Assembly (NCBI GenBank): GCA_023138875.1
Contig: JAGLOO010000004.1
Span: 1 to 64,000 of the forward strand
Reading direction: 5' to 3'
From: Bacteroidales bacterium
GTDB lineage: Bacteria > Bacteroidota > Bacteroidia > Bacteroidales > GCA-2748055
DNA length: 64,000 bases
Every line of letters starts with the position of its first letter. Within the stretch, counting starts at the first letter, position 1. Shown here in pieces: positions 54,749 through 62,939 of this stretch. Made by a program: the position numbers and the translations under genes. The notes beneath the pieces are model-generated. The model was not told where the DNA came from and ran no database searches. It worked only from the letters and a program-made list of their open reading frames with translations.

Positions 54749-55707
54749 GCATCCGGTCGGCGATATCCTTTCTCAGGTAGTATAACCTCGTATTTATTAT
54801 GCCCGGCGTTGGTCAACTTATTATCCCGCAACCAGGGATTCAGGTATTTCAAGATCTTGTAGTTGGTTCCGTGCTCGTAGGCAAAATCGGCAAAATCGGC
54901 CACCGAACTGTCAATCTCAATGGTATATACCGGCAGCTCAGGGTAGAGGTCCTTTTTCGAAAGGTTAAATCCATAGGCCGCAGGATCCTCAAAAATAAGC
55001 TTGAATGCCACTATCCTGAAAAGGTACCTGGCAGTTTCTTCATTCAGCAACAGGTCATAATAGTTCTCTTTCTTCTGTCTTTCGATCTGTCTGTCAACAC
55101 CTCTTCTCCCGGCATTATAGGAAGCTGCCGTCATGGTCCAGTTCCCATATTTCTTATAGGATTCGATCAAATATTTGCAGGCAACCCCGGTAGATTTGAC
55201 GATATGGTAACGCTCATCCACTTCCTGGTTTACCTCAAGTCCGTATTCAATGGCTGTCCCCTTAAGCAACTGCCAGAAACCCACCGCTTTTGCAGGCGAA
55301 ACTGCATGCGCCAATCCACTTTCTGCCACCGCCAGGTATTTAAAATCGTCGGGGACCAGGTTCTGTCTGAGTACCGGTTCGATCTGAGGAAAATAGCGAT
55401 TGGCCAGTTTTATCAGCCGGATGGTCTGGGAATGGAAATAGGTATTGGACAACAACTCCCGGTCCAGCGCTTCCTTCACATCAAACAGGTCAAGGGGAAG
55501 AACCTCCCCGGCAAAAGTGACCTGATCCGGCATATTCACTCCATACACCGCAAATGATTCTCTGCGGACAGGATCTACGGGATCATCATCAAGACCTTCA
55601 GAATACCCTGTAGTGGCCACCATAACAGCCACAAATCCGGTTACCACAAGCCACGCAAAAAATAGTATATGTTTTATCTTCCTTCGTTTCATCCTTCTTT
55701 CCTTCAT
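54733..55707 (-). CDS. Lytic transglycosylase (SLT family)
   Basis: 324 residues. One N-terminal membrane anchor (about 12-32). The SLT domain has catalytic Glu 129 in LAVAESGL, then SPAKAVGFWQLLKGTAIEYG and MTAASYNAGRRGVDRQIE. It cleaves peptidoglycan between MurNAc and GlcNAc. The C-terminal ~60 residues (LPVYTIEIDSSVADFADFAY, LPEKGY) look like a divergent wall-binding domain rather than clear LysM repeats. Confidence 0.9.
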   Translation of the reverse strand: MKERRMKRRKIKHILFFAWLVVTGFVAVMVATTGYSEGLDDDPVDPVRRESFAVYGVNMPDQVTFAGEVLPLDLFDVKEALDRELLSNTYFHSQTIRLIKLANRYFPQIEPVLRQNLVPDDFKYLAVAESGLAHAVSPAKAVGFWQLLKGTAIEYGLEVNQEVDERYHIVKSTGVACKYLIESYKKYGNWTMTAASYNAGRRGVDRQIERQKKENYYDLLLNEETARYLFRIVAFKLIFEDPAAYGFNLSKKDLYPELPVYTIEIDSSVADFADFAYEHGTNYKILKYLNPWLRDNKLTNAGHNKYEVILPEKGYRRPDAWEQP

Positions 55708-55877
55708 CTATCCCCAATTACAATATTTTTCAATCCATTTTCCTTCCTGACAGTATCAGGTGGATGGCAAACTACAAAACTACAGATTTGTTTCCATTCA
55801 ACTGTGGAATGAAACACGATAGTTGATAAACAAACGATCAGGGAAATTGGTTCGTGTGTTGTGTCAAACAAACGACG

Positions 55878-57272
55878 CTAAAAAGTGTAGCTCAATCCTG
55901 TGTACAAACCAAACGTGTAAGGACGTGTGGAAGGAAGTGTTTTGTCGTTGACGGAATTGAGGAAATACCTGAACCTTGGCTCCAGGCGCAGGCTGAATTG
56001 TTCATGAATATGATAGATCAACCCCAGGCCTGCATTCCCCGAGTAATTCACACTCTTAATGTTGGTTAGGTATCCTATTTCGGTGGGGCCATCGGCTGTC
56101 TCCATGGTTACATAGTTATTGACCAGCAGGTTCGTACTCACACCCCCTACCAGCTGCAGCTCGATATCCCTGTCAACTACCGTATATCGCAGATTGAAGG
56201 GTAGTTCCAGGTAGTCCAGGTGCTGCTTGATCCCCTGGTCGGCGTACTCCTCGCTGGAAAAGAAGGTATTTACTTCGTTCGATTCATTTAGCTTATAGTT
56301 GTTCACATAAATGTCGCCCGATTTCGTAACGATGTTGCCCACAGAATTGGAAATGGCCATCACATTGGACCGGCTTACCTCCCCCCCCAGGGGTGCAAAA
56401 TCGAAGGAGTTGTTTGAAAGCAGGATATCGGGCGCTCCAATGGAAATCCCCATTTTATTGAAAAAGATACCCGATTCAATGACCAGCCTGGAAGTAGTCC
56501 TGTAACCCACATGGATCCCTGCTGCATAGGAAATCATTCCCGATTCATGGTCACTGGTACCCGTTGTGCCCCCTCCTTCCGCATCCCTGAAGCTATAAAG
56601 GGGTGAGAGAGCTGCTCCAATGATCCACCTGGGATCCTTTTTCCGGTCCATATCCAGGTCAGGGATAGGATCTGTGGGTAGTTCATCTCCTGTATCCAGA
56701 ACAGGTGAATCCTCAGTGCCGGTATTATCCATGTCGGTCATCTCATCACTCTGCAGCGTATTGCCCATTTGTTCAGGCTGCCCTGTTGTTCCCATTTGTT
56801 CAGGCTGCTCTATATAGTCCAGTTGTTCTGTTTGCTCCTGGGGGGGATTACCAATGGCAGCAGCCTCCCTGGAGTAAAATTCCCCGGCTGCTTCTTCCAT
56901 ATCCACGTTGACTGCCAGCTCTTCCGTGACAGACTCTTCCGTGACAGACTCTTCCCTGGTGATCTCATCCGTTGTAAGCTTCTCCATGGTCCTGGCTACC
57001 TTCTCCTCCAGCGTTTCTCTGCCAGCCTCGTCAATACCGGTCTCTGCAATTCCTGCCTCGCCGGGCACATCCGGTCCGAAATAACTGATGCCGAGGGTAA
57101 CTGCCAGTGCAATGGTAGCAGCTACCGAAAGTACGATGATGATCGTTCTCTTCCTGCTCCGTCCACCCAGCCGTGTGGAAATTGAATCCCACACCTTCTC
57201 CGGAGGATCCACCCGGTAACCACCAAGTTTATCCTTCAGAAATCCTTTGCCGCTATTTAATTGATCGTTCAT
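55878..57272 (-). CDS. Inner-membrane anti-sigma-like protein fused to an outer-membrane barrel
   Basis: 464 residues. A short N-terminal cytoplasmic part (FLKDKLGGYRVDPPEKVWDS) and one membrane helix (about 43-66) have the form of anti-sigma proteins of this phylum. A long acidic and Gln/Glu-rich linker contains internal repeats (EESVTEESVTEE, QPEQMG repeated). From about 215 to the end there is a PorT-type 8-stranded barrel (WIIGAALSPLYSF ... GLYTGLSYTF). One chain would span both membranes. The start overlaps the stop of the ECF sigma gene by 4 bases (ATGA). Confidence 0.75.
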   Translation of the reverse strand: MNDQLNSGKGFLKDKLGGYRVDPPEKVWDSISTRLGGRSRKRTIIIVLSVAATIALAVTLGISYFGPDVPGEAGIAETGIDEAGRETLEEKVARTMEKLTTDEITREESVTEESVTEELAVNVDMEEAAGEFYSREAAAIGNPPQEQTEQLDYIEQPEQMGTTGQPEQMGNTLQSDEMTDMDNTGTEDSPVLDTGDELPTDPIPDLDMDRKKDPRWIIGAALSPLYSFRDAEGGGTTGTSDHESGMISYAAGIHVGYRTTSRLVIESGIFFNKMGISIGAPDILLSNNSFDFAPLGGEVSRSNVMAISNSVGNIVTKSGDIYVNNYKLNESNEVNTFFSSEEYADQGIKQHLDYLELPFNLRYTVVDRDIELQLVGGVSTNLLVNNYVTMETADGPTEIGYLTNIKSVNYSGNAGLGLIYHIHEQFSLRLEPRFRYFLNSVNDKTLPSTRPYTFGLYTGLSYTF

Positions 57273-57817
57273 CTTCCTATTGCTGAACCATAAATGTTTT
57301 TGATCTTCTCCTGTAAAACAGCCCTGGCCCTTGAGAGGTTAGACTTGGATGTTCCAATGGAAATACCAAGCTCTTTACTGATCTCCTGGTGACTGTACCC
57401 TTCGATTGCATAAAGGTTGAACACCATGCGGTACTTCGGCGACAGGGTTTGAATCAGTTTAACCAGCTCACGTGAGGTCAGGTTACTTAAGATCCCGTCA
57501 TCAGTTTCTTCATGGATCTCTTCCTTCACATCGTCGACCCGCTGAAGAATCACATGGCTCCTGTATTTCTCCAGGGCCGTATTGATCATCACCCTTCGGA
57601 TCCAACCGGGAAAAGCTGCCGGATTGTTCACCTGGTCCAGTTTCTTAAATACTTTAATAAACCCGTCCTGCATAATGTCCTGAGCATCTTCATCACTGGA
57701 CGCATATTGCAGGCATATACCATACATCGCAGAAGCAAACCTTCGGTAGAGCGCTTCCTGACTCTTCGGTTTATTCCTCCTGCACCCTTTCAATAATATA
57801 TCCAGTCTTTCTGCCAA
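57269..57817 (-). CDS. ECF RNA polymerase sigma factor
   Basis: 182 residues. Region 2: ALYRRFASAMYGICLQYASS and DAQDIMQDGFIKVF. Region 4: LSPKYRMVFNLYAIEGYSHQ and EISKELGISIGTSKSNLSRA. No long C-terminal extension. It is translationally coupled to the barrel-fused membrane protein, which is probably its regulator. Confidence 0.9.
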   Translation of the reverse strand: MAERLDILLKGCRRNKPKSQEALYRRFASAMYGICLQYASSDEDAQDIMQDGFIKVFKKLDQVNNPAAFPGWIRRVMINTALEKYRSHVILQRVDDVKEEIHEETDDGILSNLTSRELVKLIQTLSPKYRMVFNLYAIEGYSHQEISKELGISIGTSKSNLSRARAVLQEKIKNIYGSAIGR

Positions 57818-58046
57818 TCAAGTTTTCCTCCGGTGACAAATTTATGCAAATTGGCAGGATATTACATCCTTGGTTTACATCAGTATGATGAATTGAATGG
57901 CCCAAAGGTTGCGTACGCATGAATGCATTGCCAATGGCAGGTGAAACGCAACTAAAACAATATTTGGATCGTCTTCCTATCAGAACCGCTTCCATTGGGA
58001 ATATAATAGTAAAGAGACAAACACATAATTAAATAGAACCATAGCG

Positions 58047-59270
58047 ATGCGAACAACAGCTTATCTAATCATAGTTGCACTACTCCTGACAGGTATTGGA
58101 ACAGGGTGCTCACAGAATATCGATGATCCCGTATTCGATTACAACCTGAAATCGGCAAAAGTCATCGAAACCAACAACGATTTTGGCCTTGACCTGCTGA
58201 AAACAGTTGTTTCCGGCGATGAAGCCCCCAACATTATGATCTCACCCGCTTCGGTGAGCATTGCCCTCGGGATGGCATATAACGGTGCTGAATCCACTAC
58301 CATGGATGCATTTGAACAGGTGCTGAATTATGACGGATTGACCCGTGAAGAGGTCAACGAGATCACGAAAGAGCTGATCTGTGTGCTGGTTACCAATGTG
58401 AAGGGCAACCTGCTGGAGATCGCGAATTCCATGTGGTACGACAAGGGCTTTCCGGTAGAACAGGATTTCATAGACCTGAATAGCAATTACTATAATGCTG
58501 AAATACGGGAACTTGATTTCAGGAATGCCGGCGCAGTCAAAACCATCAACGACTGGGTCAGTAACAAAACACATGATAAAATTGACAAGATCATTGAAAG
58601 CATTAGTCCGGAAACGATGATGATCCTGATCAATGCGCTCTACTTTAACTGCCTTTGGGAATATGAATTTGACCCTGATGACACCCGTGAGCAGCCCTTC
58701 TACACCGAAGATAACCAGCTGTTTGACCAGGTGGAAATGATGCAGATAGAAAGCACCTATAATGTCTCCTTTAACGAAGCGTTCAGCGCAGTGGAAATGC
58801 CCTACAAAAACAATAAGTTCAGCATGTACCTTTTCCTTCCATCGGAGGGATCCTCTGTGGATCAGCTTATTGAACAGCTGGACGGGGATACCTGGAACAG
58901 CTGGATGGGAGAGTTTACTGAAACGAAGGATTTCACCGTCACCATGCCCAAATTTAAATTTGAGTATAATCGATCCATGAAAGAAGACCTGATGGATATG
59001 GGCCTGGAAATTGCCTTTACCAACCAGGCTGACTTTTCAGGGATCAGTCCCATCGACCTGCTTATTTCAGATGTAATCCACAAGACCTACATCGATGTGA
59101 ACGAGGAAGGAACAGAGGCTGCTGCTGTAACCGCTATCGTATTCGAAAACACTTCTGCAGGACCGGCCTCGTTCATCCGCCTGGACCGTCCATTCCTGTT
59201 TGCCATCACAGAAAACACCAGCAAATCCATCCTGTTCATTGGAAAGGTATCCGAACCCTCCTATGAATAG
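58047..59270 (+). CDS. Lipoprotein serpin (serine protease inhibitor)
   Basis: 407 residues. Lipoprotein signal with LTGIGTGC (Cys at about 21). The serpin core is complete: NIMISPASVSIALGMAYNGA, LINALYFNCLWEYEF and the hinge VNEEGTEAAAVTAIVFE, followed by the reactive loop and DRPFLFAI...ILFIGKVSEP. The small-residue hinge predicts an inhibitory serpin that traps a protease. It is exported to the envelope, so it may protect against host or competitor proteases, or the cell's own. Confidence 0.9.
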   Translation: MRTTAYLIIVALLLTGIGTGCSQNIDDPVFDYNLKSAKVIETNNDFGLDLLKTVVSGDEAPNIMISPASVSIALGMAYNGAESTTMDAFEQVLNYDGLTREEVNEITKELICVLVTNVKGNLLEIANSMWYDKGFPVEQDFIDLNSNYYNAEIRELDFRNAGAVKTINDWVSNKTHDKIDKIIESISPETMMILINALYFNCLWEYEFDPDDTREQPFYTEDNQLFDQVEMMQIESTYNVSFNEAFSAVEMPYKNNKFSMYLFLPSEGSSVDQLIEQLDGDTWNSWMGEFTETKDFTVTMPKFKFEYNRSMKEDLMDMGLEIAFTNQADFSGISPIDLLISDVIHKTYIDVNEEGTEAAAVTAIVFENTSAGPASFIRLDRPFLFAITENTSKSILFIGKVSEPSYE

Positions 59271-59304
59271 TCTCTCTTTTTCATTTATTAAGACCAGACC
59301 CTGC

Positions 59305-59497
59305 TAAGGTGAAAGAAATCAAACTACTCTGATATACTTTTTTCCAGCAACAATCGGTGTGCCTATTTCCTGACAAGGACTTTGGTTATTATGCTAAAAT
59401 CATAGGTGATGATCAGTGTTGGCTTGATCTTGCCGTGCCCTGTTATGGCCACTTGCCTGATTAATCTGGGTTTCCCTTGCTTATTCTATATCGATAA
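59305..59497 (-). pseudogene. Remnant of a DDE transposase C-terminus
   Basis: The minus strand reads QGKPRLIRQVAITGHGKIKP, then TLIITYDF, VLVRK-stop-AHRLLLEKSISE-stop-FDFFHLSRV. This is the end of an IS4/ISNCY-like DDE transposase (ALIITND...LVxxYARRWxxEKxISEQIDFFHLN) with two internal stops. It lies just before the recombinase gene and suggests that transposon activity has damaged this end of the cassette region. Confidence 0.65.
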
Positions 59498-59529
59498 ACT
59501 GTGTATTGGGACATTAATAAGTAAACAAT

Positions 59530-60318
59530 ATGGACAAGGATCTTTTGTCTCAGTTTGAGCTTTATATGCGTACACAGCGGTATAGTGACCATACGATCAG
59601 GACTTATGTTGGAATCTTAAAGGTATTTTTCGAATTTCACCAGGGAAAAGACCCGGCAGAAATCCTATTCAGAGATTTTGAGCAGTTTAATACGGAATAT
59701 ATCCTGAAAAAAGGATACTCTGCGGCGTACCAGAACCAGTTTATTAATGCTATAAAGCTTTATTACAAGAGGAACCCAGGTAGAAAACTAATTCTGGGGG
59801 AACTTGAGAGGCCGAAGAAACCGAAACGTTTACCAGTGGTTCTTTCCCGGGAAGAGGTCTGCAGGGTTTTAGAAAACGCTAAAAATTTGAAACACAGAGC
59901 AATTCTGAGTATAATATATGCCTGTGGACTACGGATCAGTGAGGCGATCAACCTGGAGATACGAGATATTGATTCCACAAGGATGATTATTCATATACGG
60001 GGAGGTAAAGGTAATAAAGACAGGTTTGTGGGATTGTCTCCAAAAATCCTTGAGATATTACGGGAATATTATAGAGAACACAGACCATCTAAGTACCTTT
60101 TTGAAGGTCAGAATAGACCCCAATACTCAACCCGAAGTATTCAGAAAATTCTGAAACGGACCTGTGAACTTTCAGGAATTCGAAAGCATGTTACTGTTCA
60201 CACCTTGAGGCATTCCTTTGCTACCCACCTGTGGCAAAACAGTTTTACACCAACATCGAAAGTCCGTTTGAAGATCTCGAATTTAATGAATAACTTAAGG
60301 ATTGTAAAAAAAACTTAA
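59530..60318 (+). pseudogene. XerC/IntI-like tyrosine recombinase, C-terminus broken
   Basis: 262 residues. The N-terminal SAM-like domain (about 4-85: YMRTQRYSDHTIRTYVGILK) and most of the catalytic domain are intact: box I Arg in ACGLRISEAINL, Lys in GGKGNKDR, His/Arg in VHTLRHSFATHL. After ATHLW the frame goes wrong. The LGHxxxxTT block and the Tyr nucleophile are missing from the frame. The natural tail (NIESPFEDLEFNE, stop 60291-60293) is still readable in another frame, so a deletion plus frameshift has occurred. It lacks the extra patch specific to IntI integrases. It points towards the cassette array. Bacteroidota IS91 elements carry similar genes, so an IS91 origin is an alternative. 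Confidence 0.85.
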
Positions 60319-60345
60319 CTCATATATCACGAAACACATGATTTC

Positions 60346-60427
60346 CCGAAACATTCGTCTATCCTATCGCATGAGAACATTATGCGAACATATCCTGGAA
60401 AAGTTTCGGATACAAAGTAGTTAGCGC
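60346..60427 (+). other. Candidate primary attachment site (attI-like) and first cassette junction
   Basis: Nested inverted repeats CCGAAAC/GTTTCGG (60346-60352, 60403-60409) and CGCAT/ATGCG (60368-60372, 60382-60386) lie between the recombinase gene and the first cassette junction G|TTAGCGC (60420/60421). The position is that of attI in an integron. The assignment rests on location and the start of cassette 1; it could also be the decayed attC of an older cassette. Confidence 0.5.
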
Positions 60428-60449
60428 TAATAGCTTAAAAACCTACGAC

Positions 60450-60785
60450 ATGAAAGAAATTGTCCTGCAGAATTTAGCACTGATCATTATTGGAGCGGTA
60501 ATTGCAATACTTGGAATAGTAATGCAAAAATCGCGGGCCTATTTCTTAATTGCAGGCTACAACACAATGGAAGCTGAAAAGCGTAGAAAAGTCAATATTG
60601 AACAAGTGGCTATTGCCATAAGAAATAGTCTTATTATACTTGGATCACTGTACATTATTGTCCCAATAATTGGGGATATATTTGGGTTGTATAAATTGAA
60701 ATTCTTGATATTAATTGGGTTTCACTTAGTTGTGATTATTATCTTACTAAGAGAAATTAATACTCGAGATAAGTACAAAAAATGA
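60450..60785 (+). CDS. DUF3784-like small membrane protein (cassette 1)
   Basis: 111 residues and three hydrophobic segments (about 8-26, 57-75 and 83-100). MQKSRAYFLIAGYNTMEAEK matches the DUF3784 core (KGxGWFLIAGYNTMSKEEK), a small family of unknown function found in Firmicutes and Bacteroidota. It is the only gene of the first cassette, starting 30 bases after the junction. Confidence 0.7.
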   Translation: MKEIVLQNLALIIIGAVIAILGIVMQKSRAYFLIAGYNTMEAEKRRKVNIEQVAIAIRNSLIILGSLYIIVPIIGDIFGLYKLKFLILIGFHLVVIIILLREINTRDKYKK

Positions 60786-60791
60786 AATAGA

Positions 60792-60927
60792 GCTACAAGC
60801 GCTAACATCGTTTATATTTCAGTGCCACAATTGCCTAATAAACCGGAATATTTCTAAAAAATAAATCATAATTTAGTTTAGAATCCGTACGAATGCGCCA
60901 CAGCAATATACACGTATCCGTTATGCG
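60792..60927 (+). repeat. attC-like site 1
   Basis: The left arm GCTACAAGCGCTAAC (60792-60806) is the reverse complement of the start of cassette 1 (60420-60434) at 13 of 15 bases. The inner arms TATATT...CAGTGCCAC and GCGCCACAG...AATATA are imperfect complements. It ends in G|TTATGCG at 60920/60921. Confidence 0.7.
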
Positions 60928-60959
60928 AAATACCAGCCTTAATTGTGTGGAATATTGAA

Positions 60960-61076
60960 TTAAGGTCACCTCTAAAAATCAGCATTTTCATTTTGAAACA
61001 AATGAAAAATGCTGATTTTACCACGCTTTGTGACCACAAGGGAACATCAAAAGTTAATTTTTAGAGGTTCCCTTAA
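60960..61076. mobile_element. MITE-like element with TTAA ends
   Basis: 117 bases with imperfect terminal inverted repeats TTAAGGTCACCTCTAAAAAT and its complement ATTTTTAGAGGTTCCCTTAA (18 of 20). The internal hairpin AATCAGCATTTTCATTT/AAATGAAAAATGCTGATT is near perfect. TTAA at both ends may be the duplicated target. It has no coding capacity, and sits between attC1 and the GNAT gene in cassette 2. Confidence 0.65.
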
Positions 61077-61115
61077 GATATTGATAAAAATGTTGATGAA
61101 TGTATAATTGAATGT

Positions 61116-61121
61116 AAGGAG
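61116..61121 (+). promoter_or_regulatory. Strong Shine-Dalgarno sequence AAGGAG
   Basis: AAGGAG lies 7 bases before ATG 61129. Such a site is rare in Bacteroidota and is not seen at the other genes here. It fixes the start and points to a foreign, probably Firmicutes, origin for the gene. Confidence 0.7.
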
Positions 61122-61128
61122 TAATTGT

Positions 61129-61572
61129 ATGGAAATAATAAAAGTAATGGATAATAAAGATAAATATATGGACTTATTGTTATTAGGTGATGAACAGGAA
61201 AGTATGGTTAAAAAATATCTCTACAGAGGTGAATTATTTGCCTTATTTGATAATGATTTAAAAACGGTTTCTGTAGTAACACAAGAAAATGAGGAAATAT
61301 ATGAAATCAAGAATATAGCAACATATGAGAAATATCAGGGGAAAGGATATGGAAGTATTATGGTAAAATATATAATAGAAAACATAAAAAATAAAGGCAA
61401 ACAATTATTGGTTGGTACAGGAGAAAGTGATAAAATAATTGCTTTTTATAAAAAATTTGGGTTTAAATATTCCCATACAATAAAGGATTTTTTTATAGAT
61501 AATTATGATCATAAAATGTATGAAAATGGAAAACAATTAAAAGATATGATATATTTAAAAATAGATTTTTAA
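61129..61572 (+). CDS. GNAT N-acetyltransferase (cassette 2)
   Basis: 147 residues from ATG 61129 (the open frame upstream starts at TTG). VYEIKNIATYEKYQGKGYG-type text is present as YEIKNIATYEKYQGKGYGSI, the acetyl-CoA pyrophosphate loop. Then VGTGESDKIIAFYKKFGFKY and FFIDNYDHKMYENGKQLKDM follow, as in Firmicutes GNAT proteins. The gene is much more AT-rich than the core genes and has a good Shine-Dalgarno sequence, both signs of transfer. Substrate unknown; relatives may acetylate small amines or drugs. Confidence 0.85.
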   Translation: MEIIKVMDNKDKYMDLLLLGDEQESMVKKYLYRGELFALFDNDLKTVSVVTQENEEIYEIKNIATYEKYQGKGYGSIMVKYIIENIKNKGKQLLVGTGESDKIIAFYKKFGFKYSHTIKDFFIDNYDHKMYENGKQLKDMIYLKIDF

Positions 61573-61636
61573 AAGTGTATGAAAATAAATTTTAGATGAA
61601 TATTTTGAGAATATGGTTGGAAAAATAATTGAAAAA

Positions 61637-61801
61637 GGCTGGTACTTCGCATAACAGCGAATATACGCTGCGGTTTCGCCTTGGCCTTCGGCAAATTGGC
61701 CCTTTGAATATATTCTGAAAAATTATGGTATAATTTCCCAAAATATATTCAAGCCCGCAAGGGGCCGGTCCAACTTCGTATATTCGCGAAACGTTGGCAG
61801 C
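61637..61801 (+). repeat. attC-like site 2
   Basis: The left arm GGCTGGTACTTCGCATAAC (61637-61655) is the reverse complement of the start of cassette 2 (60920-60938) at 18 of 19 bases. The inner arms GCGAATATACG (61657-61667) and CGTATATTCGC (61777-61787) are perfect. A long central loop has its own stem (GAATATATT/AATATATTC). The end is CGAAACG|TTGGCAG (61793/61794). Confidence 0.85.
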
Positions 61802-61836
61802 AAGCAAAACAAACAAGAAAACTTAACTTAAAAGTT

Positions 61837-62433
61837 ATGGCTACAGATATAAAGAAAATCATAGAGAATCTTTTTGAATTCTATGATTTTAATAATCAAA
61901 CTATCATTTCAGTTGGTGCAGGAGGCGGACAATTTATTGAATATGGACGTGTCTCGAAACAAGTAATAGCAGTTGATAATGACAAAGAAGCACTTAGCAG
62001 ACTTGAAAATAGTCTCCAAAAATCACAACTCTTAGATAAATTTACTCTTATTAATTCAGATTTTTATCTTTTGAATAAGAAAGGAGATGTAGTAATGTTT
62101 GAATTTTGTCTTCATGAAATGAAAAATCCTGAAGCAGCCATTAATCATGCTTTGACAATGGCTCCAAATATTCTTATAAATGACCATTGGCCTAGCTCAG
62201 AATGGGCATACATTGTTGATGAAAAAGAAAAAGTAATAAACAGTTGGAAAGCCTTAAAGAGATTTGACTTCAAAAAAATCCAACGATACGATACCGTTCA
62301 ATTTTTTCATGACTATGAAGAACTTTTTCAGAAAGTTAAAGTTCAAGGAGAAAATTCAATCAACAGAATAAGTCAATATAAAGACAAAAAAGATTTTACC
62401 ATACCAATGTCTTATGGCTTTGCATTAATTTAA
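61837..62433 (+). CDS. Class I SAM-dependent methyltransferase (cassette 3)
   Basis: 198 residues. Motif I is IISVGAGGGQFIEYG, motif II is VIAVDNDKEAL, then LINSDFYLLNKKGDVVMFEF and CLHEMKNPEAAINHAL. No export signal. The SVGAGGG...CLHEM pattern is that of small methyltransferases of unknown substrate seen as solitary accessory genes. It starts 43 bases after the cassette junction. Confidence 0.75.
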   Translation: MATDIKKIIENLFEFYDFNNQTIISVGAGGGQFIEYGRVSKQVIAVDNDKEALSRLENSLQKSQLLDKFTLINSDFYLLNKKGDVVMFEFCLHEMKNPEAAINHALTMAPNILINDHWPSSEWAYIVDEKEKVINSWKALKRFDFKKIQRYDTVQFFHDYEELFQKVKVQGENSINRISQYKDKKDFTIPMSYGFALI

Positions 62434-62468
62434 TTGAATTACTGAATATTGAAACAAATTAATTGCCA

Positions 62469-62523
62469 GCTGCCATGCTGTCAAAGAGCATTAAAACGCT
62501 CTTTACAGCTAACCGTTGTAGGT
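62469..62523 (+). repeat. attC-like site 3 (short)
   Basis: The left arm GCTGCCATG (62469-62477) matches the reverse complement of the start of cassette 3 (GTTGGCAGC, 61793-61801) at 7 of 9, and the match extends loosely to the left. The inner stem GCTGTCAAAGAGC against GCTCTTTACAGC is strong. It ends CTAACCG|TTGTAGG (62515/62516). It is much shorter than sites 1, 2 and 4. Confidence 0.65.
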
Positions 62524-62576
62524 AATTGCAGTGGTTCCACATATATAAAATAGTTTCCTAATAAGGAAATATTTAT

Positions 62577-62584
62577 TATCTTTG
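62577..62584 (+). promoter_or_regulatory. Bacteroidota -7 promoter box TATCTTTG in cassette 4
   Basis: Perfect TAnnTTTG box 12 bases before the toxin start, inside the cassette, so the toxin-antitoxin pair has its own promoter. The leader would be only a few bases long. Confidence 0.6.
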
Positions 62585-62595
62585 TAAAAAGCTTA

Positions 62596-62928
62596 ATGAT
62601 TAAATACGAAGTTCGATTTCTAAAATCCGCGAAAGATTTCCTCGATAATCTTGATAAGAAGTCGAGGGAAAAAATAATTTTCAATATTTGGAAATCGAGA
62701 GAGATCAACGATCCGAGGTTGTTTAAAAAACTAACTGCAGAAATATGGGAGTTTCGGACAACCTTTAAAAGTAAACAATATCGACTTTTTGCTTTTTGGG
62801 ACAAGCAAGGAGATCAGATGACATTAGTAATTGCAACACACGGCTTTATTAAGAAAACTCAAAGGACACCAAAAAAAGAAATTGAAAGGGCGGAGAAATT
62901 ACGAAAAGATTATTTTGAAAACGATTAA
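62596..62928 (+). CDS. RelE/HigB-type toxin (cassette 4)
   Basis: 110 residues. FLKSAKDFLDNLDKKSREKI, KLTAEIWEFRTTFKSKQYRL, FAFWDKQGDQMTLVIATHGF and the tail KKEIERAEKLRKDYF form a Gp49-like/HigB mRNA interferase. Toxin first, antitoxin 11 bases later. A distant relative of the pair at 11.6-12.2 kb. Toxin-antitoxin cassettes are known to stabilise large integron arrays against loss. Confidence 0.87.
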   Translation: MIKYEVRFLKSAKDFLDNLDKKSREKIIFNIWKSREINDPRLFKKLTAEIWEFRTTFKSKQYRLFAFWDKQGDQMTLVIATHGFIKKTQRTPKKEIERAEKLRKDYFEND

Positions 62929-62939
62929 AAATAAAAGAC

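Noticed and set aside
60353-60420. Simple Rho-independent terminator of the recombinase gene
   Set aside because: The stem-loops lack a T run and sit exactly before the first cassette junction, so an attachment site is a better reading.
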